The notes: a model not told the origin generated them from the sequence alone. A DNA stretch of 35,992 nucleotides from a virus (IMGVR_UViG_3300028596_000039:1-35992); one strand, 5' to 3'; counted from the first letter of the stretch, positions 1 through 8,172 are shown. Numbers and translations are program-made.

Positions 1-912
1 GATCCTAAGATTGTCATTTTGCCCATGTCTCGGATCGAACCCTTCTTGAGGAAGAAAGAGATCCCTGACCCTGTAGACCTTGACGATGTATTCAGGGCTA
101 TCAGACCGGGCCTGCGGATTATTGAAGAAGGACACGAGGCCATCCACCAAGTGTTCAGTTCGTTGATGTACGGTAACTTGCGTAGCACGTTTGTACTGTC
201 TGCAACTCTCAAGTCCGATGATCCATTTGTTAACCGCGTCTATGAGTGGTTGTACCCCGTCTCTAAGCGCCTCAGGGAAGCGAATGCGCAACATTACATC
301 GACACCGTGGCTCTGCTCTACAAGATCAACCTGCGCAAGCACAAGGTCCGCTGGGAGCGTTACGGAGCATACGACGACAAAGTATTCGAAGAGAGTATCT
401 TGGCGTCTAAAGAGTTGACAGATTTCTTCTTTGAGTTATGGGATAAAGCGTTCCAAGAGTGGTACCTGCCACTTAAGGAGGAAGGGACAAAAGCCTTGTT
501 CTTCTTCTCCCTTAAGAAAATGTGTAAAGAGATGTGCAAACGTTTCCGAAAGAAATATCCAGGATGGGATATGGAAACGTTCTTGGCGAGTGAAGAGAAA
601 GACAAAGAGAAGTACAAGAAACACGAGATCCTCTTCACCACACAGGGTAGCTGCGGTACCGGCAAAGATATTCCGGGACTGATACGCGTATTCTGTAGCC
701 ATACAGTGTTTTCGACTCAAACCAACCGGCAGATGATCGGTCGTCTACGTGAGATACACAGGTTGTTCGGCGGGAAGATTATCCCCATGTTCATCTTTGG
801 TGTCTGCGTGGACATTGACAAGCATCTCTCGTGTATGGATAAACGCAAAACCGCTTTCGGGCCGAAGTCTAAGTCGTTTAAGCGGATGAACCTGGATTGC
901 GCTCTGGAGTAA
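1..912 (+). CDS. SF2 (DExH-type) helicase, C-terminal part, 5'-truncated by window edge
   Basis: The frame is open from base 1, so this is the 3' part of a larger gene (303 residues seen). A TTG at 19 and an ATG at 25 are internal codons, not the start. Visible helicase motifs, in order: a motif II-like acidic box IIEEGHEA near the start, motif III LSATL, a motif IV-like ALFFFSL, a motif V-like TTQGSCGTGKD, and motif VI QMIGRLREI (QxxGRxR). These order as in superfamily 2 helicases such as T4 UvsW; phiKZ-like phages carry a similar helicase next to RNA polymerase subunit genes. The Walker A (motif I) region must lie upstream of the window. The likely role is ATP-driven unwinding or remodelling of DNA during phage replication or recombination. 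Helicase class is fairly sure; the exact biological role is inferred. Confidence 0.8.
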   Translation, partial: DPKIVILPMSRIEPFLRKKEIPDPVDLDDVFRAIRPGLRIIEEGHEAIHQVFSSLMYGNLRSTFVLSATLKSDDPFVNRVYEWLYPVSKRLREANAQHYIDTVALLYKINLRKHKVRWERYGAYDDKVFEESILASKELTDFFFELWDKAFQEWYLPLKEEGTKALFFFSLKKMCKEMCKRFRKKYPGWDMETFLASEEKDKEKYKKHEILFTTQGSCGTGKDIPGLIRVFCSHTVFSTQTNRQMIGRLREIHRLFGGKIIPMFIFGVCVDIDKHLSCMDKRKTAFGPKSKSFKRMNLDCALE

Positions 913-948
913 GTTCAGAGCGTGTCCTTCCTTTTGTGGGTGATCAAC

Positions 949-1401
949 ATGCTACCTCAGTTAACCAGCGATTTCCTGGTAGTGTTAAAGACCGACTGCA
1001 ATGGCGCTAACAGTGCTATTGGTGAAATCGGTGTGATCAAGTGCTTGGATGATTTCTTCAAATACGACAAGAAAGGCACGAGCATCGTTGCCGTCGAAGA
1101 AGGCTTGGAATGGCTGAACCCAGAGTTCATTGAAGATCTCGTCATGGACCACCTGTTCGATGAACAGGGGGAACCTACCATGGCAGTGAGCGAAGATGAG
1201 TACTGGCAAGCCAAGACTGATCCTCATAACGTCTGTTTGGGTTATGAGATCGAGATCTACGAGTCGGTAGAAGGAATCCTCTCGAGTAACCGGGAAGTGT
1301 TGCAGGATATCGCCACTAATTATGCAGTCGAAAGCTGGGAGGTGGTTCGTAACCTTCCTGGGTATATGGTTCTCTCTGTCAGAGGAGCGAAGGTCAAATA
1401 G
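949..1401 (+). CDS. Hypothetical small acidic phage protein (first of a tandem paralog trio)
   Basis: About 150 residues starting at ATG 949. A GTG at 922 would add nine hydrophobic residues, but neither start has a clear ribosome binding site. No known domain is recognised. The middle reads FIEDLVMDHLFDEQGEP, then SEDEYW, and the carboxy end has a WEVVR..PGYMVLSVRG strand pattern. The next gene carries the same order (WIEDRVRSLLFDENGWP, AGEYWE, TEFTRTVPNHIIFKITG), so the two are probably diverged duplicates. The gene follows the helicase by 36 bases and is likely co-transcribed with it. It is soluble and acidic with no signal peptide or membrane segment. Function unknown. Confidence 0.6.
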   Translation: MLPQLTSDFLVVLKTDCNGANSAIGEIGVIKCLDDFFKYDKKGTSIVAVEEGLEWLNPEFIEDLVMDHLFDEQGEPTMAVSEDEYWQAKTDPHNVCLGYEIEIYESVEGILSSNREVLQDIATNYAVESWEVVRNLPGYMVLSVRGAKVK

Positions 1402-1430
1402 CCAGCAAGAAGTTCTTCATCGACCAACCG

Positions 1431-1853
1431 GTGATTCTGGAATACAGAAGCAATATTCGATGGGATCCTATCGTTCACGAAGTGATGGTAGAAATCCTTG
1501 ACAATGCCTTTCGTTATTGCGACGGATTCGGAAGCTTTAATCTAAAGGGGATAGGTCCTTGCTGGACTAATACTCAATGGATCGAAGACCGAGTTCGTAG
1601 CTTGTTGTTCGACGAAAACGGTTGGCCTCTCCAAAGTAGTGAAGCTGGTGAATATTGGGAGTGCCTCCGGTCTCCTGAAGCCGTGGTGTCGAGATACACC
1701 ACGACTATCGCCGATATTGCGGAGAGACTTATTGCAGACAATGCCCTTCTGTTCAATTCACTGTATCAGCGCTGCCGTGTACAGAGCACAGAATTCACTA
1801 GAACTGTTCCGAACCACATCATATTCAAAATAACTGGGTGGGAAAATGACTAA
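1431..1853 (+). CDS. Hypothetical protein, paralog of the upstream gene
   Basis: About 140 residues if GTG 1431 is used. The frame is open further upstream to about 1401 (reading SKKFFIDQP before the GTG), but offers no ATG, GTG or TTG there, so the true start is uncertain. It shares WIED....LLFDENG, a G/D-EYW box and a carboxy-terminal beta-strand-like segment ending KITG with the protein encoded at 949-1401. The stop overlaps the start of the next gene by eight bases (ATG 1846), indicating translational coupling. No known domain or membrane segment. Function unknown; duplication is inferred from motif order read by eye. Confidence 0.55.
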   Translation: MILEYRSNIRWDPIVHEVMVEILDNAFRYCDGFGSFNLKGIGPCWTNTQWIEDRVRSLLFDENGWPLQSSEAGEYWECLRSPEAVVSRYTTTIADIAERLIADNALLFNSLYQRCRVQSTEFTRTVPNHIIFKITGWEND

Positions 1854-2241
1854 ACAAAGCTTCGCGCCTGCAACCAAGCCGAATGTCATCTCGCACATCA
1901 TTCGGCTCCCTTCATCGCCAACGGATAACCCGGATAAGAACTTCATCCTCCGGGTTATGGTCGTAGAACGTATTCGTGCGTACCTCGACTGCATGGAGTT
2001 CAAGGCGCTCCGCGAGGAAGTTCTCCGAGCTCGCATTAAAGTTCCACCGTATTACGAAACCGAGGAAGCTCAAAAAGAGTACTTCGATTCGGAAGCGATG
2101 GAAATCAACAGCCTCTACGATCGTATTGAACTGGATCCTCTGTTCAAAGAAGACTTCCAGGCACTCAAACCCTACCAAGGCCACAAGTGGGAACTGCGGT
2201 CCACCACTGAACATGCCATCCTTCTGACTATCGAGGTTTAA
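1846..2241 (+). CDS. Hypothetical protein, possible third member of the trio
   Basis: A 131-residue protein beginning at ATG 1846, inside the end of the previous gene. It has a charged, helical middle (RIRAYLDCMEFKALREEVL) and ends WELRSTTEHAILLTIEV. That ending resembles WEVVR...GYMVLSVRG and TEFTRTVPNHIIFKITG of the two preceding products, which suggests a third, more diverged copy or at least a shared carboxy-terminal strand. The spacing and overlap put it in one operon with its neighbours. No catalytic motif seen. Function unknown. Confidence 0.6.
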   Translation: MTKQSFAPATKPNVISHIIRLPSSPTDNPDKNFILRVMVVERIRAYLDCMEFKALREEVLRARIKVPPYYETEEAQKEYFDSEAMEINSLYDRIELDPLFKEDFQALKPYQGHKWELRSTTEHAILLTIEV

Positions 2242-2242
2242 T

Positions 2243-2806
2243 GTGGAGTTCATCATCGTCAAGCTGGACCCGGATACTCGTGACGAGCTCTATTCGGATA
2301 TCAACCCTCATCTCGTGGACTTCGTGCTGTTGGAAGCCATTACCTTGGCTGGTAAAGAGATGATCAACAACCCCGAAGCCATGCTCGAGGCCGCGGGTGA
2401 TGACGTCTATCACCTGAACGATCCCGACATCGACATGGACAGTGCCATCCGCGCTATCCTGGACGTAATGGTGGAGACCGATAAAGCAGCAGGTATCGAT
2501 ACCTCCGCTGACGGTTACGACGTCGAAGATAACTACCAGTTCATCTCGGACAAGCTGGTACTTGCTCTTTCGTCGATCACCTTCGCCAACAAGGTCGGTG
2601 ACGTGATCATGTTCCACAACACCGTCTCCGATCCGAAGTTCGCTCATGGTGTCCACGTCAAAGGCACTCACCTGGGCAACGTGGCTACTCTGTCACTGAC
2701 CCCGTTGGCCGAAGCAGCTCAGGCAGCGGTTGCTGTGTCGAAAGCTGTCGAGATGGTCAAAGAACAGCTCATCAACGATTTGAACACGCACATCAGGAAA
2801 GGCTAA
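2243..2806 (+). CDS. Hypothetical protein
   Basis: A 187-residue protein with a GTG start at 2243, one base after the previous stop. GAGG at 2233-2236 is correctly spaced, which supports this start over any other. The protein is acidic and mostly helical in the centre (alternating acidic and alanine-rich stretches), with an Ala/Val-rich helix near the carboxy end (AEAAQAAVAVSKAVEMVKEQL) that could be amphipathic. No known domain recognised. It is the last gene of the plus-strand group and is followed immediately by a strong terminator. In phiKZ-like genomes a few small unknown genes sit between the helicase and an RNA polymerase subunit; this fits that place. Confidence 0.65.
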   Translation: MEFIIVKLDPDTRDELYSDINPHLVDFVLLEAITLAGKEMINNPEAMLEAAGDDVYHLNDPDIDMDSAIRAILDVMVETDKAAGIDTSADGYDVEDNYQFISDKLVLALSSITFANKVGDVIMFHNTVSDPKFAHGVHVKGTHLGNVATLSLTPLAEAAQAAVAVSKAVEMVKEQLINDLNTHIRKG

Positions 2807-2819
2807 AGACATTCCAATA

Positions 2820-2870
2820 CCCTCCTAGCCCCGATAAGGGCTAGGAGGGGTTAGGACCTTTCTTTTTTTT
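2820..2870 (+). terminator. Hairpin terminator between convergent genes
   Basis: A perfect 12-bp GC-rich stem (2820-2831 with 2838-2849), loop CGATAA, is followed within about 11 bases by a T-rich run (2859-2871). It lies between the plus-strand gene ending at 2806 and the minus-strand gene ending at 2873. It should stop the plus-strand transcript and may also act on the minus-strand one. Confidence 0.85.
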
Positions 2871-2872
2871 TC

Positions 2873-4192
2873 TTACTTCAAAGCAATTTCGAGATCCAAG
2901 ATGGACGTCTTACTACCAGCGGTGTGTGCTGCCTTCATCCGTTGCAGCATCATCCGAGTAGGAATCAGTACGATCTCCGAACTGAGACGTTCACCGTAAG
3001 CGCCTAGGCCGATACCACAACAAGTCTGACAATACTCACCGTCAGTCAAGATACAACGGTTAGTGACACGGACTTGAGTAGGTTTGCCTATCAGACCATC
3101 CACGTTGTCTTTGGTAATCAAGGTCACCGCATCTTTGATTACCGCATAAACACCGATCCAGTATTTCTTATTGGATTTGGTGATCAATACGGACTCAGTC
3201 GAAGGAGAACCACAATCAGGAGTAGTCATGGAGACCACAGCACGACCGATCAGACGCAACGTTTCCTTAACCTGAGAGCCACCTTCACCCGTTGCCATGG
3301 AACGGCTGTAAGAGCCCGCTACAGCGGTGTTGATGTAGGCTGCCAGATGGTTAGGATCCCAGCCCTCATCCAGTGACTGAGTAAGAGCCACCCAACCATC
3401 ACCGGTATCGTTAGGCTCAATACCAAAGGCAATGAACATCCGCTTTCGGCTGTTGTCGATGAACTTCTTGTTGATGAAGAACTTCTTACTCGGGCCTTCC
3501 AACATTTTCTTCATGTCCAGTGCTACAACCTGGTCCACGATGTTGGTAAAGACTACCGGATCACCCAGTTCATCCGCGTGCTCTTTAAAGAGACGATCAC
3601 GCAATGCAATGACTTCTGGATCAACCGTCAGCGCATCCAATCCACCTGGTTTGATGAAGTGGGTCCCCAAGCCTTCCAGGAAGTTGCAGTTGTGGGTGAA
3701 CATGAGGCATTCATCAACCGACGCCTTACCCTGTGGAACTTGCTCCCCGGGTTTGGGGTTGTCAACCATGATCTCCCGGAAGAGGTCCTCGAAGAACCCT
3801 TTGGTGAACTCACGGTTAACGTAATCAACTGTTCCTTTGAACGGTTCCCAGATCAGGATGATGTTAAACAGGAACAACCCAAAGGTGGTCTTAACCGGCT
3901 TCCCTTTCAGGATGGGATGGAAGTCACCTGGGAGTTCGAGCAATTCATCCATGTAAAAGAATGGTTCAGCAACATCACCTTCCAGCTGAACGGGTTCGTT
4001 CTCGATCAAGGTCCAGTACTTACCTTTTTCGATGTAAGCGGCATGGGGTTCCAGTTTGAACAGTTCGGAAGAATCAGGGTCTTCGAACTGGATGGTAATC
4101 AGGGACTGGATGCTGCCCTTGCTGTCATAACCTTCGTTGGTGATGAAGTGCTTGAGGTATTCGAGCTTATTCACTGATAACGACCCCTTCAA
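2873..4192 (-). CDS. DNA-directed RNA polymerase beta'-like subunit fragment (phiKZ gp80-like, probably virion RNA polymerase)
   Basis: 439 residues. The carboxy-terminal third follows the order of bacterial beta' between bridge helix and trigger loop. Residues about 297-318 (SRSMATGEGGSQVKETLRLI) resemble the SGARGS..QIRQ region. DCGSP at C327 matches the DDCGT cysteine. C380, C388 and C391 (NRC...EYCQTCCG) match the remaining three zinc ligands with near-identical spacing. QRMKAAHTAG (419-426) aligns with LTMRTFHIGG at the start of the trigger loop. The protein ends at residue 439, inside that loop, and the catalytic NADFDGD motif is absent, so other subunits must supply these parts. Split beta and beta' chains are characteristic of phiKZ-like polymerases. 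Its position beside virion genes favours the virion enzyme over the non-virion one, but that is inference. It overlaps the upstream gene by 26 bases. Confidence 0.78.
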   Translation of the reverse strand: MKGSLSVNKLEYLKHFITNEGYDSKGSIQSLITIQFEDPDSSELFKLEPHAAYIEKGKYWTLIENEPVQLEGDVAEPFFYMDELLELPGDFHPILKGKPVKTTFGLFLFNIILIWEPFKGTVDYVNREFTKGFFEDLFREIMVDNPKPGEQVPQGKASVDECLMFTHNCNFLEGLGTHFIKPGGLDALTVDPEVIALRDRLFKEHADELGDPVVFTNIVDQVVALDMKKMLEGPSKKFFINKKFIDNSRKRMFIAFGIEPNDTGDGWVALTQSLDEGWDPNHLAAYINTAVAGSYSRSMATGEGGSQVKETLRLIGRAVVSMTTPDCGSPSTESVLITKSNKKYWIGVYAVIKDAVTLITKDNVDGLIGKPTQVRVTNRCILTDGEYCQTCCGIGLGAYGERLSSEIVLIPTRMMLQRMKAAHTAGSKTSILDLEIALK

Positions 4193-5069
4193 TCATTTCT
4201 TCAACTTTAGTGATTGCGGTGATGTCTTCGATCACGGTATAGAGGTATTGAACCGCTTTCTCTTTCAGCCAATGATCGTTGATCTCCGAGATCAGATAGA
4301 GTGCAATCACTTCCTTGGCGTACGTCAGTCGGGCTTCTAGTGTATCTTGCTCCAGAAGCTCCTCCAGGTACGGTTTAAAGAAGTTTATATAGCTAGGCAT
4401 GGTACCGCCAGCCTGACCGTTGTTAACCAAGTGGTCGTACGCTTTGGTGCCTTGCATGAAGGCTTTGTTAGCCAGTACACGGTTGACAATGTTATCCGGG
4501 GTCCCTTCCATCTCTTCTGGACTGAAGAGTGTGTCTTTGATCGACTTCAGGGTTACTTCAGATACATCGACTAACAGGCATTCAAATTCCGAAAGATCTT
4601 CGTCTTCGCCCCAGTACATTTCCATTGCGCGGAGGAGACGACTGACCGGGGGAATGTCCATGCATTCTAAAAGGGACTTCAGACCGATAAGGTCTTGGTA
4701 CTCCTGAAGGCTCAGGAAGAAGTCCAAGAGCTTTGTCAGCTCTTTGATCTTGTCCTCACCTGCTACATCTTGGTTGAGGGTAATCCCCATCTCAGTCAGC
4801 AGGTTAATTATATTGACTGTCAGCAACACGTAGACAGCTTGTTTCTTAACCGGGAGATCCAGATCTGTGTTGGCAAGCAGATCCGCGATTTGACTAGGTA
4901 GAACCACGTGCTCATCAGACAGGATAATTAAATTAAACGCGTTATCCAATACTTTAGCCTGTAGAGGTGGGATAGCGTTACGGAAAGTAATCCACAATCC
5001 CCCGATCATGGTATCGGCGAGGTTACCTTCTTCGTTCAGATTCACTGATTCTTCGACATCGATAAGCAT
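4167..5069 (-). CDS. Hypothetical protein, operon partner of the RNA polymerase fragment
   Basis: 300 residues from ATG at 5069, with GAGGG just upstream on the minus strand. The sequence is acidic, leucine-rich and almost wholly helical, without a signal peptide, membrane segment or recognisable catalytic motif. Its end overlaps the start of the beta'-like gene by 26 bases, implying coupled translation. A link with the RNA polymerase (assembly, packaging or an extra subunit) is therefore plausible but not shown by the sequence. It is divergently arranged with the gene at 5109. Confidence 0.7.
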   Translation of the reverse strand: MLIDVEESVNLNEEGNLADTMIGGLWITFRNAIPPLQAKVLDNAFNLIILSDEHVVLPSQIADLLANTDLDLPVKKQAVYVLLTVNIINLLTEMGITLNQDVAGEDKIKELTKLLDFFLSLQEYQDLIGLKSLLECMDIPPVSRLLRAMEMYWGEDEDLSEFECLLVDVSEVTLKSIKDTLFSPEEMEGTPDNIVNRVLANKAFMQGTKAYDHLVNNGQAGGTMPSYINFFKPYLEELLEQDTLEARLTYAKEVIALYLISEINDHWLKEKAVQYLYTVIEDITAITKVEEMIEGVVISE

Positions 5070-5108
5070 CGATTAACCCTCTGTTTAATTCAAGGAAGCT
5101 ATAGCATC
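5070..5108. promoter_or_regulatory. Divergent intergenic region with GCTATAGC palindrome
   Basis: Thirty-nine bases separate two divergent starts. An 8-bp palindrome GCTATAGC lies at 5098-5105. Read on the minus strand it is GATGCTATAG, resembling GACGCTATATG (12866-12876) and GATGCTATGTG (27327-27337) upstream of other isolated starts. It is 28 bases from the minus-strand ATG. On the plus strand AAGGAAG at about 5092-5098 is the ribosome binding site for 5109. Promoter function is inferred from recurrence only. Confidence 0.35.
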
Positions 5109-5960
5109 ATGGCAAGTAAACAAACTAGCATGAAAGCCAAAAAGATCGCCCGTAATAAGGCGAAGGCCAAGGCCCGGGTTAAGGCGACCCACGATCCGAT
5201 CCGTCATCAGCGCAGTGCCGGTGGCTTCCATGACAAGAACCTGAACGTTTACGACCTGATCAACAACGTCAAGACCGGCGCTACCCGGATCAAAGCCAAG
5301 CAGGCCAAGGGCGAGATCCCTGACGTTGATATCGACCGTATCAGCTTCCTGCGTGGTATCCAGGAAACCATGGCACAGGTCATCAAGATGCACGGCGGTA
5401 TCGCGGTGTACATGATCCTGGCCGAAGACGAGGGTCGTTTCCAGATCACCCCTGAAAACGCCATGCGTATCGAAACCTACGAGCGCTCCGTGGTGCGTCT
5501 GGTGGAGAACGTTGATGCAGTCATCATGCTGGACCAAGCCAAGAAGCTCCCGCAGGACTACATCGAGCTGGTGATCGACATGGCGGACGTGATGCGTGAC
5601 TTGATGGTCATCCACCACGCCCCAACCTTCGAGATGCTCAAGCGCAAAGAGAAGGAAATCAACCGTTACGTCACCGAGCATCTCCCTACCGGTGTAGACG
5701 TACTCGAGTACACCCGCCAGCTGCACGAAGAACGCATCAAGAAGGTCGGTCCGAACTACGTGACCACCGACGGCGTCAGTGCCAAAGAGATCGCTGAAAT
5801 GGTCATGATGACCCAGGCGATCATGGATGAGAACGAAGAGGGTGTTGTCGTCTCTGCTGACACCAGTAACCTGAAACCGGACGAACACCCCGATGTGGAG
5901 CCGGTGAAAGATATCCCGCAAGACCCTATTACCGAAGAACGTAACAAGGATGCCCAGTGA
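5109..5960 (+). CDS. Phage protein of unknown function with basic N-terminus (likely virion-related)
   Basis: 283 residues. The first 40 are highly basic (repeated KAK/KARVKA stretches), followed by a long helical acidic body and a proline- and acid-rich tail. The basic start could bind nucleic acid or a partner; no domain is recognised. Its stop (TGA 5958-5960) overlaps the next ATG at 5960, so it is coupled to the following gene, which I propose is frameshifted like tail assembly chaperones. A role in tail assembly or as a virion component is inferred from that neighbourhood only. Confidence 0.75.
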   Translation: MASKQTSMKAKKIARNKAKAKARVKATHDPIRHQRSAGGFHDKNLNVYDLINNVKTGATRIKAKQAKGEIPDVDIDRISFLRGIQETMAQVIKMHGGIAVYMILAEDEGRFQITPENAMRIETYERSVVRLVENVDAVIMLDQAKKLPQDYIELVIDMADVMRDLMVIHHAPTFEMLKRKEKEINRYVTEHLPTGVDVLEYTRQLHEERIKKVGPNYVTTDGVSAKEIAEMVMMTQAIMDENEEGVVVSADTSNLKPDEHPDVEPVKDIPQDPITEERNKDAQ

Positions 5961-7672
5961 TGTCCGAAGAACAAACCCCTAACGGCCCAGCCGAACAGTC
6001 CCCTCTGGCCAGTGCAGTAGCGAGTACCATTCCTGCTGCACCTAAAGCCTTTGGCTATACCGACACCCACACCCCCGAGAATACCCCGCTCAAGAAGCAC
6101 CTGGATTCTCTGCCTGAATCTGTAGGTAAGGTGGAAGACAACGAGGTTACTCGTGGTCAGGGTTACACCACCGTCTACATCGGTAACAGCAAGAAGGACT
6201 TCGATTCGGTCCAAGAGCTGGTGTCGATCTGGTTCTCGGTCAGCAGCATCCGCAACGCCTCCCAGGGTAACCGTATCAAGGACAGCATGCTCAACGCAGC
6301 CATTGCCGAATGGAAGCAATACTGCGACGAGAAATTCCCGGGTGTCAGCTACGACGAGATGGAAGTACGGGCAGCGGACATGTACCGCTATCTCCAGAAC
6401 ACTTCCGACCCGATCATGGTCAAGACCCGGATGATGTTGGAAGACGCCCCTAACGTCTACCAGGCATCCGATGCGATCGTCATGCGTGACATTACCGGTA
6501 TGGTTCCGAGCGCTTCGGTGCGAGGTAACAGCATGGCCGAGGATATGGAACGTGGTGGTGCTCGTGGTAACGCCAGTCCATATCTGTATGCGGTCAACCT
6601 GCGCAACAGTTTCTGTAAGTTCCAGTTCTCCCGTGGTCACAAGACCGATGCGGCCACCATGATCAACGAGATCAACGCGACCATTCGTGGTTACGTTCGT
6701 ACCGTAGGGGGTAACTCCTTGGTACTGTCGACACTCGCGGGTTATCGTGCAGTATGGAACTGGTTGGTTCCTTATATCACCTGGTCCAGCGTAGATGGCA
6801 TTGCCGACTTCAACGACTTGGCTCGTGTGATTCGTTTCCGTGACATGGAAGTGATCCTCGCCGCACTGCTGTCGTCTTTCGAAGACGACGAGGCCAACAT
6901 GGACCTGCGTTGCTTCAACCTGGGCTGTGACTGGAGTTCGTACGAGAAGATCAACCCGGCGTTGCTGGTTCGTCATCGTCCAACTGCCCACACCGATGAA
7001 GAACTGGCCATCCTGGGTAACATCTTCAACAACACGGCTCGTTACAACATCAAGCAGATCCTGGACTTCATCGACACTTCCAATTGCGGTGTCGAAGACT
7101 GCTACGTGTACAACGAGAAACAGACCGTTCGCTTGACCATGGGCAACACCTCGCTGGCGGAAGCTTTCGCTGCGCTGGATTACATGGTCACTCAGATCGA
7201 TCCGCAGATCGCCAGTGCCCGTAACACCATCACTGACCAGGCCGCACTGGAAGCCCAGATCGGGATCATCCTGAGTGGTGTGGGTGGCTGTGAGTTCCTG
7301 CATTGGGTTAAAGAGTTCGCCCTGATGCCTGAGCCAGGCAGTGAAGAACAGCCTCGTGTGTTCCGTCGCCGCGATGTTGACCAGTTGGAGTTCAACAAGG
7401 GCCTGCGCGGTGCGTTGAAAGACGATTACCTCGACAAGCAAGTTACCCGGTTCGTGTACACTGTTGCGCCGTACATGACCAAGACCTTCATCGGTCTGCG
7501 TAACTGCAAGTGCCCAAAATGTGGTAAGGGCGCGGAAGAAGTCAACCAACAAGCACGTAACTTGGGGTATACCCCGATTGACGTCTTCATGACTTTTTTT
7601 ACCCATACCCAGTTCATGTTGGTGCGTCGAGCGGAGGCGAAACAACGAGCAGAGCTCGAAGCCCGCTCCTAA
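5960..7672 (+). CDS. Phage protein with CxxC zinc-type motif; upstream partner of a probable -1 frameshift
   Basis: 570 residues from ATG 5960 (AAGGA upstream at good distance; the GTG at 5957 is less likely). The first 50 residues are low-complexity, rich in Ala, Pro and Thr. The body has no recognised enzyme motif. Near the end CKCPKCGKG gives a C-x-C-x2-C cluster that could bind zinc. Shortly after it the DNA has seven T in the phase T TTT TTT (7594-7600), a canonical -1 slippery heptamer. In-frame reading adds only 23 residues after it and stops at 7672. Reading in the -1 frame stays open to 8172. This is the arrangement of phage tail assembly chaperones (lambda G/GT); zinc-binding baseplate-hub assembly proteins are an analogous class in T4-like phages. 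Function is inferred from this layout. Confidence 0.75.
   Translation: MSEEQTPNGPAEQSPLASAVASTIPAAPKAFGYTDTHTPENTPLKKHLDSLPESVGKVEDNEVTRGQGYTTVYIGNSKKDFDSVQELVSIWFSVSSIRNASQGNRIKDSMLNAAIAEWKQYCDEKFPGVSYDEMEVRAADMYRYLQNTSDPIMVKTRMMLEDAPNVYQASDAIVMRDITGMVPSASVRGNSMAEDMERGGARGNASPYLYAVNLRNSFCKFQFSRGHKTDAATMINEINATIRGYVRTVGGNSLVLSTLAGYRAVWNWLVPYITWSSVDGIADFNDLARVIRFRDMEVILAALLSSFEDDEANMDLRCFNLGCDWSSYEKINPALLVRHRPTAHTDEELAILGNIFNNTARYNIKQILDFIDTSNCGVEDCYVYNEKQTVRLTMGNTSLAEAFAALDYMVTQIDPQIASARNTITDQAALEAQIGIILSGVGGCEFLHWVKEFALMPEPGSEEQPRVFRRRDVDQLEFNKGLRGALKDDYLDKQVTRFVYTVAPYMTKTFIGLRNCKCPKCGKGAEEVNQQARNLGYTPIDVFMTFFTHTQFMLVRRAEAKQRAELEARS
7594..7600 (+). promoter_or_regulatory. Putative -1 programmed ribosomal frameshift site (T TTT TTT)
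   Basis: The zero frame reads ATG ACT TTT TTT ACC, so the heptamer X XXY YYZ is satisfied by T TTT TTT. A -1 slip at 7600 continues TAC CCA TAC without a stop to 8172. Weak downstream pairing is possible (GAGCGG 7629-7634 with CCGCTC 7663-7668, enclosing a small hairpin CGAGC/GCTCG at 7646-7658). The downstream frame has no ordinary start codon before 7792. Confidence 0.6.
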
Positions 7673-8172
7673 TTGGCGGACCCGCGTTCCATAACGATCA
7701 GTACAGGCAAGCGTTCGCTAACCTAGCGGATATCGATCAGAGTTTATTCTCTACCGAGCAGCTTGCCTTAAACAAAGATCTGTTATACGACATGAATATG
7801 GGTTACGTCGACGTCAGACGACTCAAACCCGGTCATGGGGCGCTCTATTATGAGGCTGAGAATGAGTACAATCATCCTTGGGCAATGGAATACATAATGG
7901 AGCAGTACCATTTCCATAAGCTGAACGAGTTCATGACGTTGACGGAATACTTGACGATGCCTGCCCACATGGTAAAACGCATCCTGAAGGGCAGTGCCAA
8001 AGGTAAAGCTGATCGGGCTAAGTGGGATGAAGAGAAACGTAAAGAAGCTGAACGCCTGAAGAAGGGTCAGCAGTTCAACGACACCTCCAACCCCAATATG
8101 CCGGTAGCTGATGAGCAGCTCGCTGAGGCTTGGCGACTGGCTAACGAAGAAATCAGCACGAAAGGTTTGTAA
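7600..8172 (+). CDS. Downstream frame of the frameshift pair (tail-chaperone-like extension)
   Basis: The frame is open from 7600 to 8172 (190 codons after the slip). The first ATG is at 7792, which would give 126 residues, but protein-like sequence extends well upstream of it (FHNDQYRQAFANLADIDQSL), with no ATG, GTG or TTG and no ribosome binding site. Only an ATT at 7672 could serve as an alternative start. Expression as a fusion to the previous product (about 737 residues in total) is therefore favoured. The conserved-looking core is helical (EYIMEQYHFHKLNEF, then LTMPAHMVKRIL), followed by a strongly charged helix (DEEKRKEAERLKK). This resembles small helical tail-assembly chaperone extensions in layout, not in provable sequence. 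It is followed by a terminator. Confidence 0.65.
   Translation, partial: YPYPVHVGASSGGETTSRARSPLLIGGPAFHNDQYRQAFANLADIDQSLFSTEQLALNKDLLYDMNMGYVDVRRLKPGHGALYYEAENEYNHPWAMEYIMEQYHFHKLNEFMTLTEYLTMPAHMVKRILKGSAKGKADRAKWDEEKRKEAERLKKGQQFNDTSNPNMPVADEQLAEAWRLANEEISTKGL

Noticed and set aside
922-948. GTG start for the gene at 949
   Set aside because: The nine added residues are hydrophobic, there is no ribosome binding site, and the paralog begins near the equivalent of ATG 949; not excluded fully.
5756-7645. A 629-codon open frame on the minus strand opposite the frameshift gene
   Set aside because: It mirrors the codon bias of the plus-strand genes, is rich in Val, His, Asp and Arg without protein-like pattern, and has no ribosome binding site; the plus-strand frames carry the motifs.
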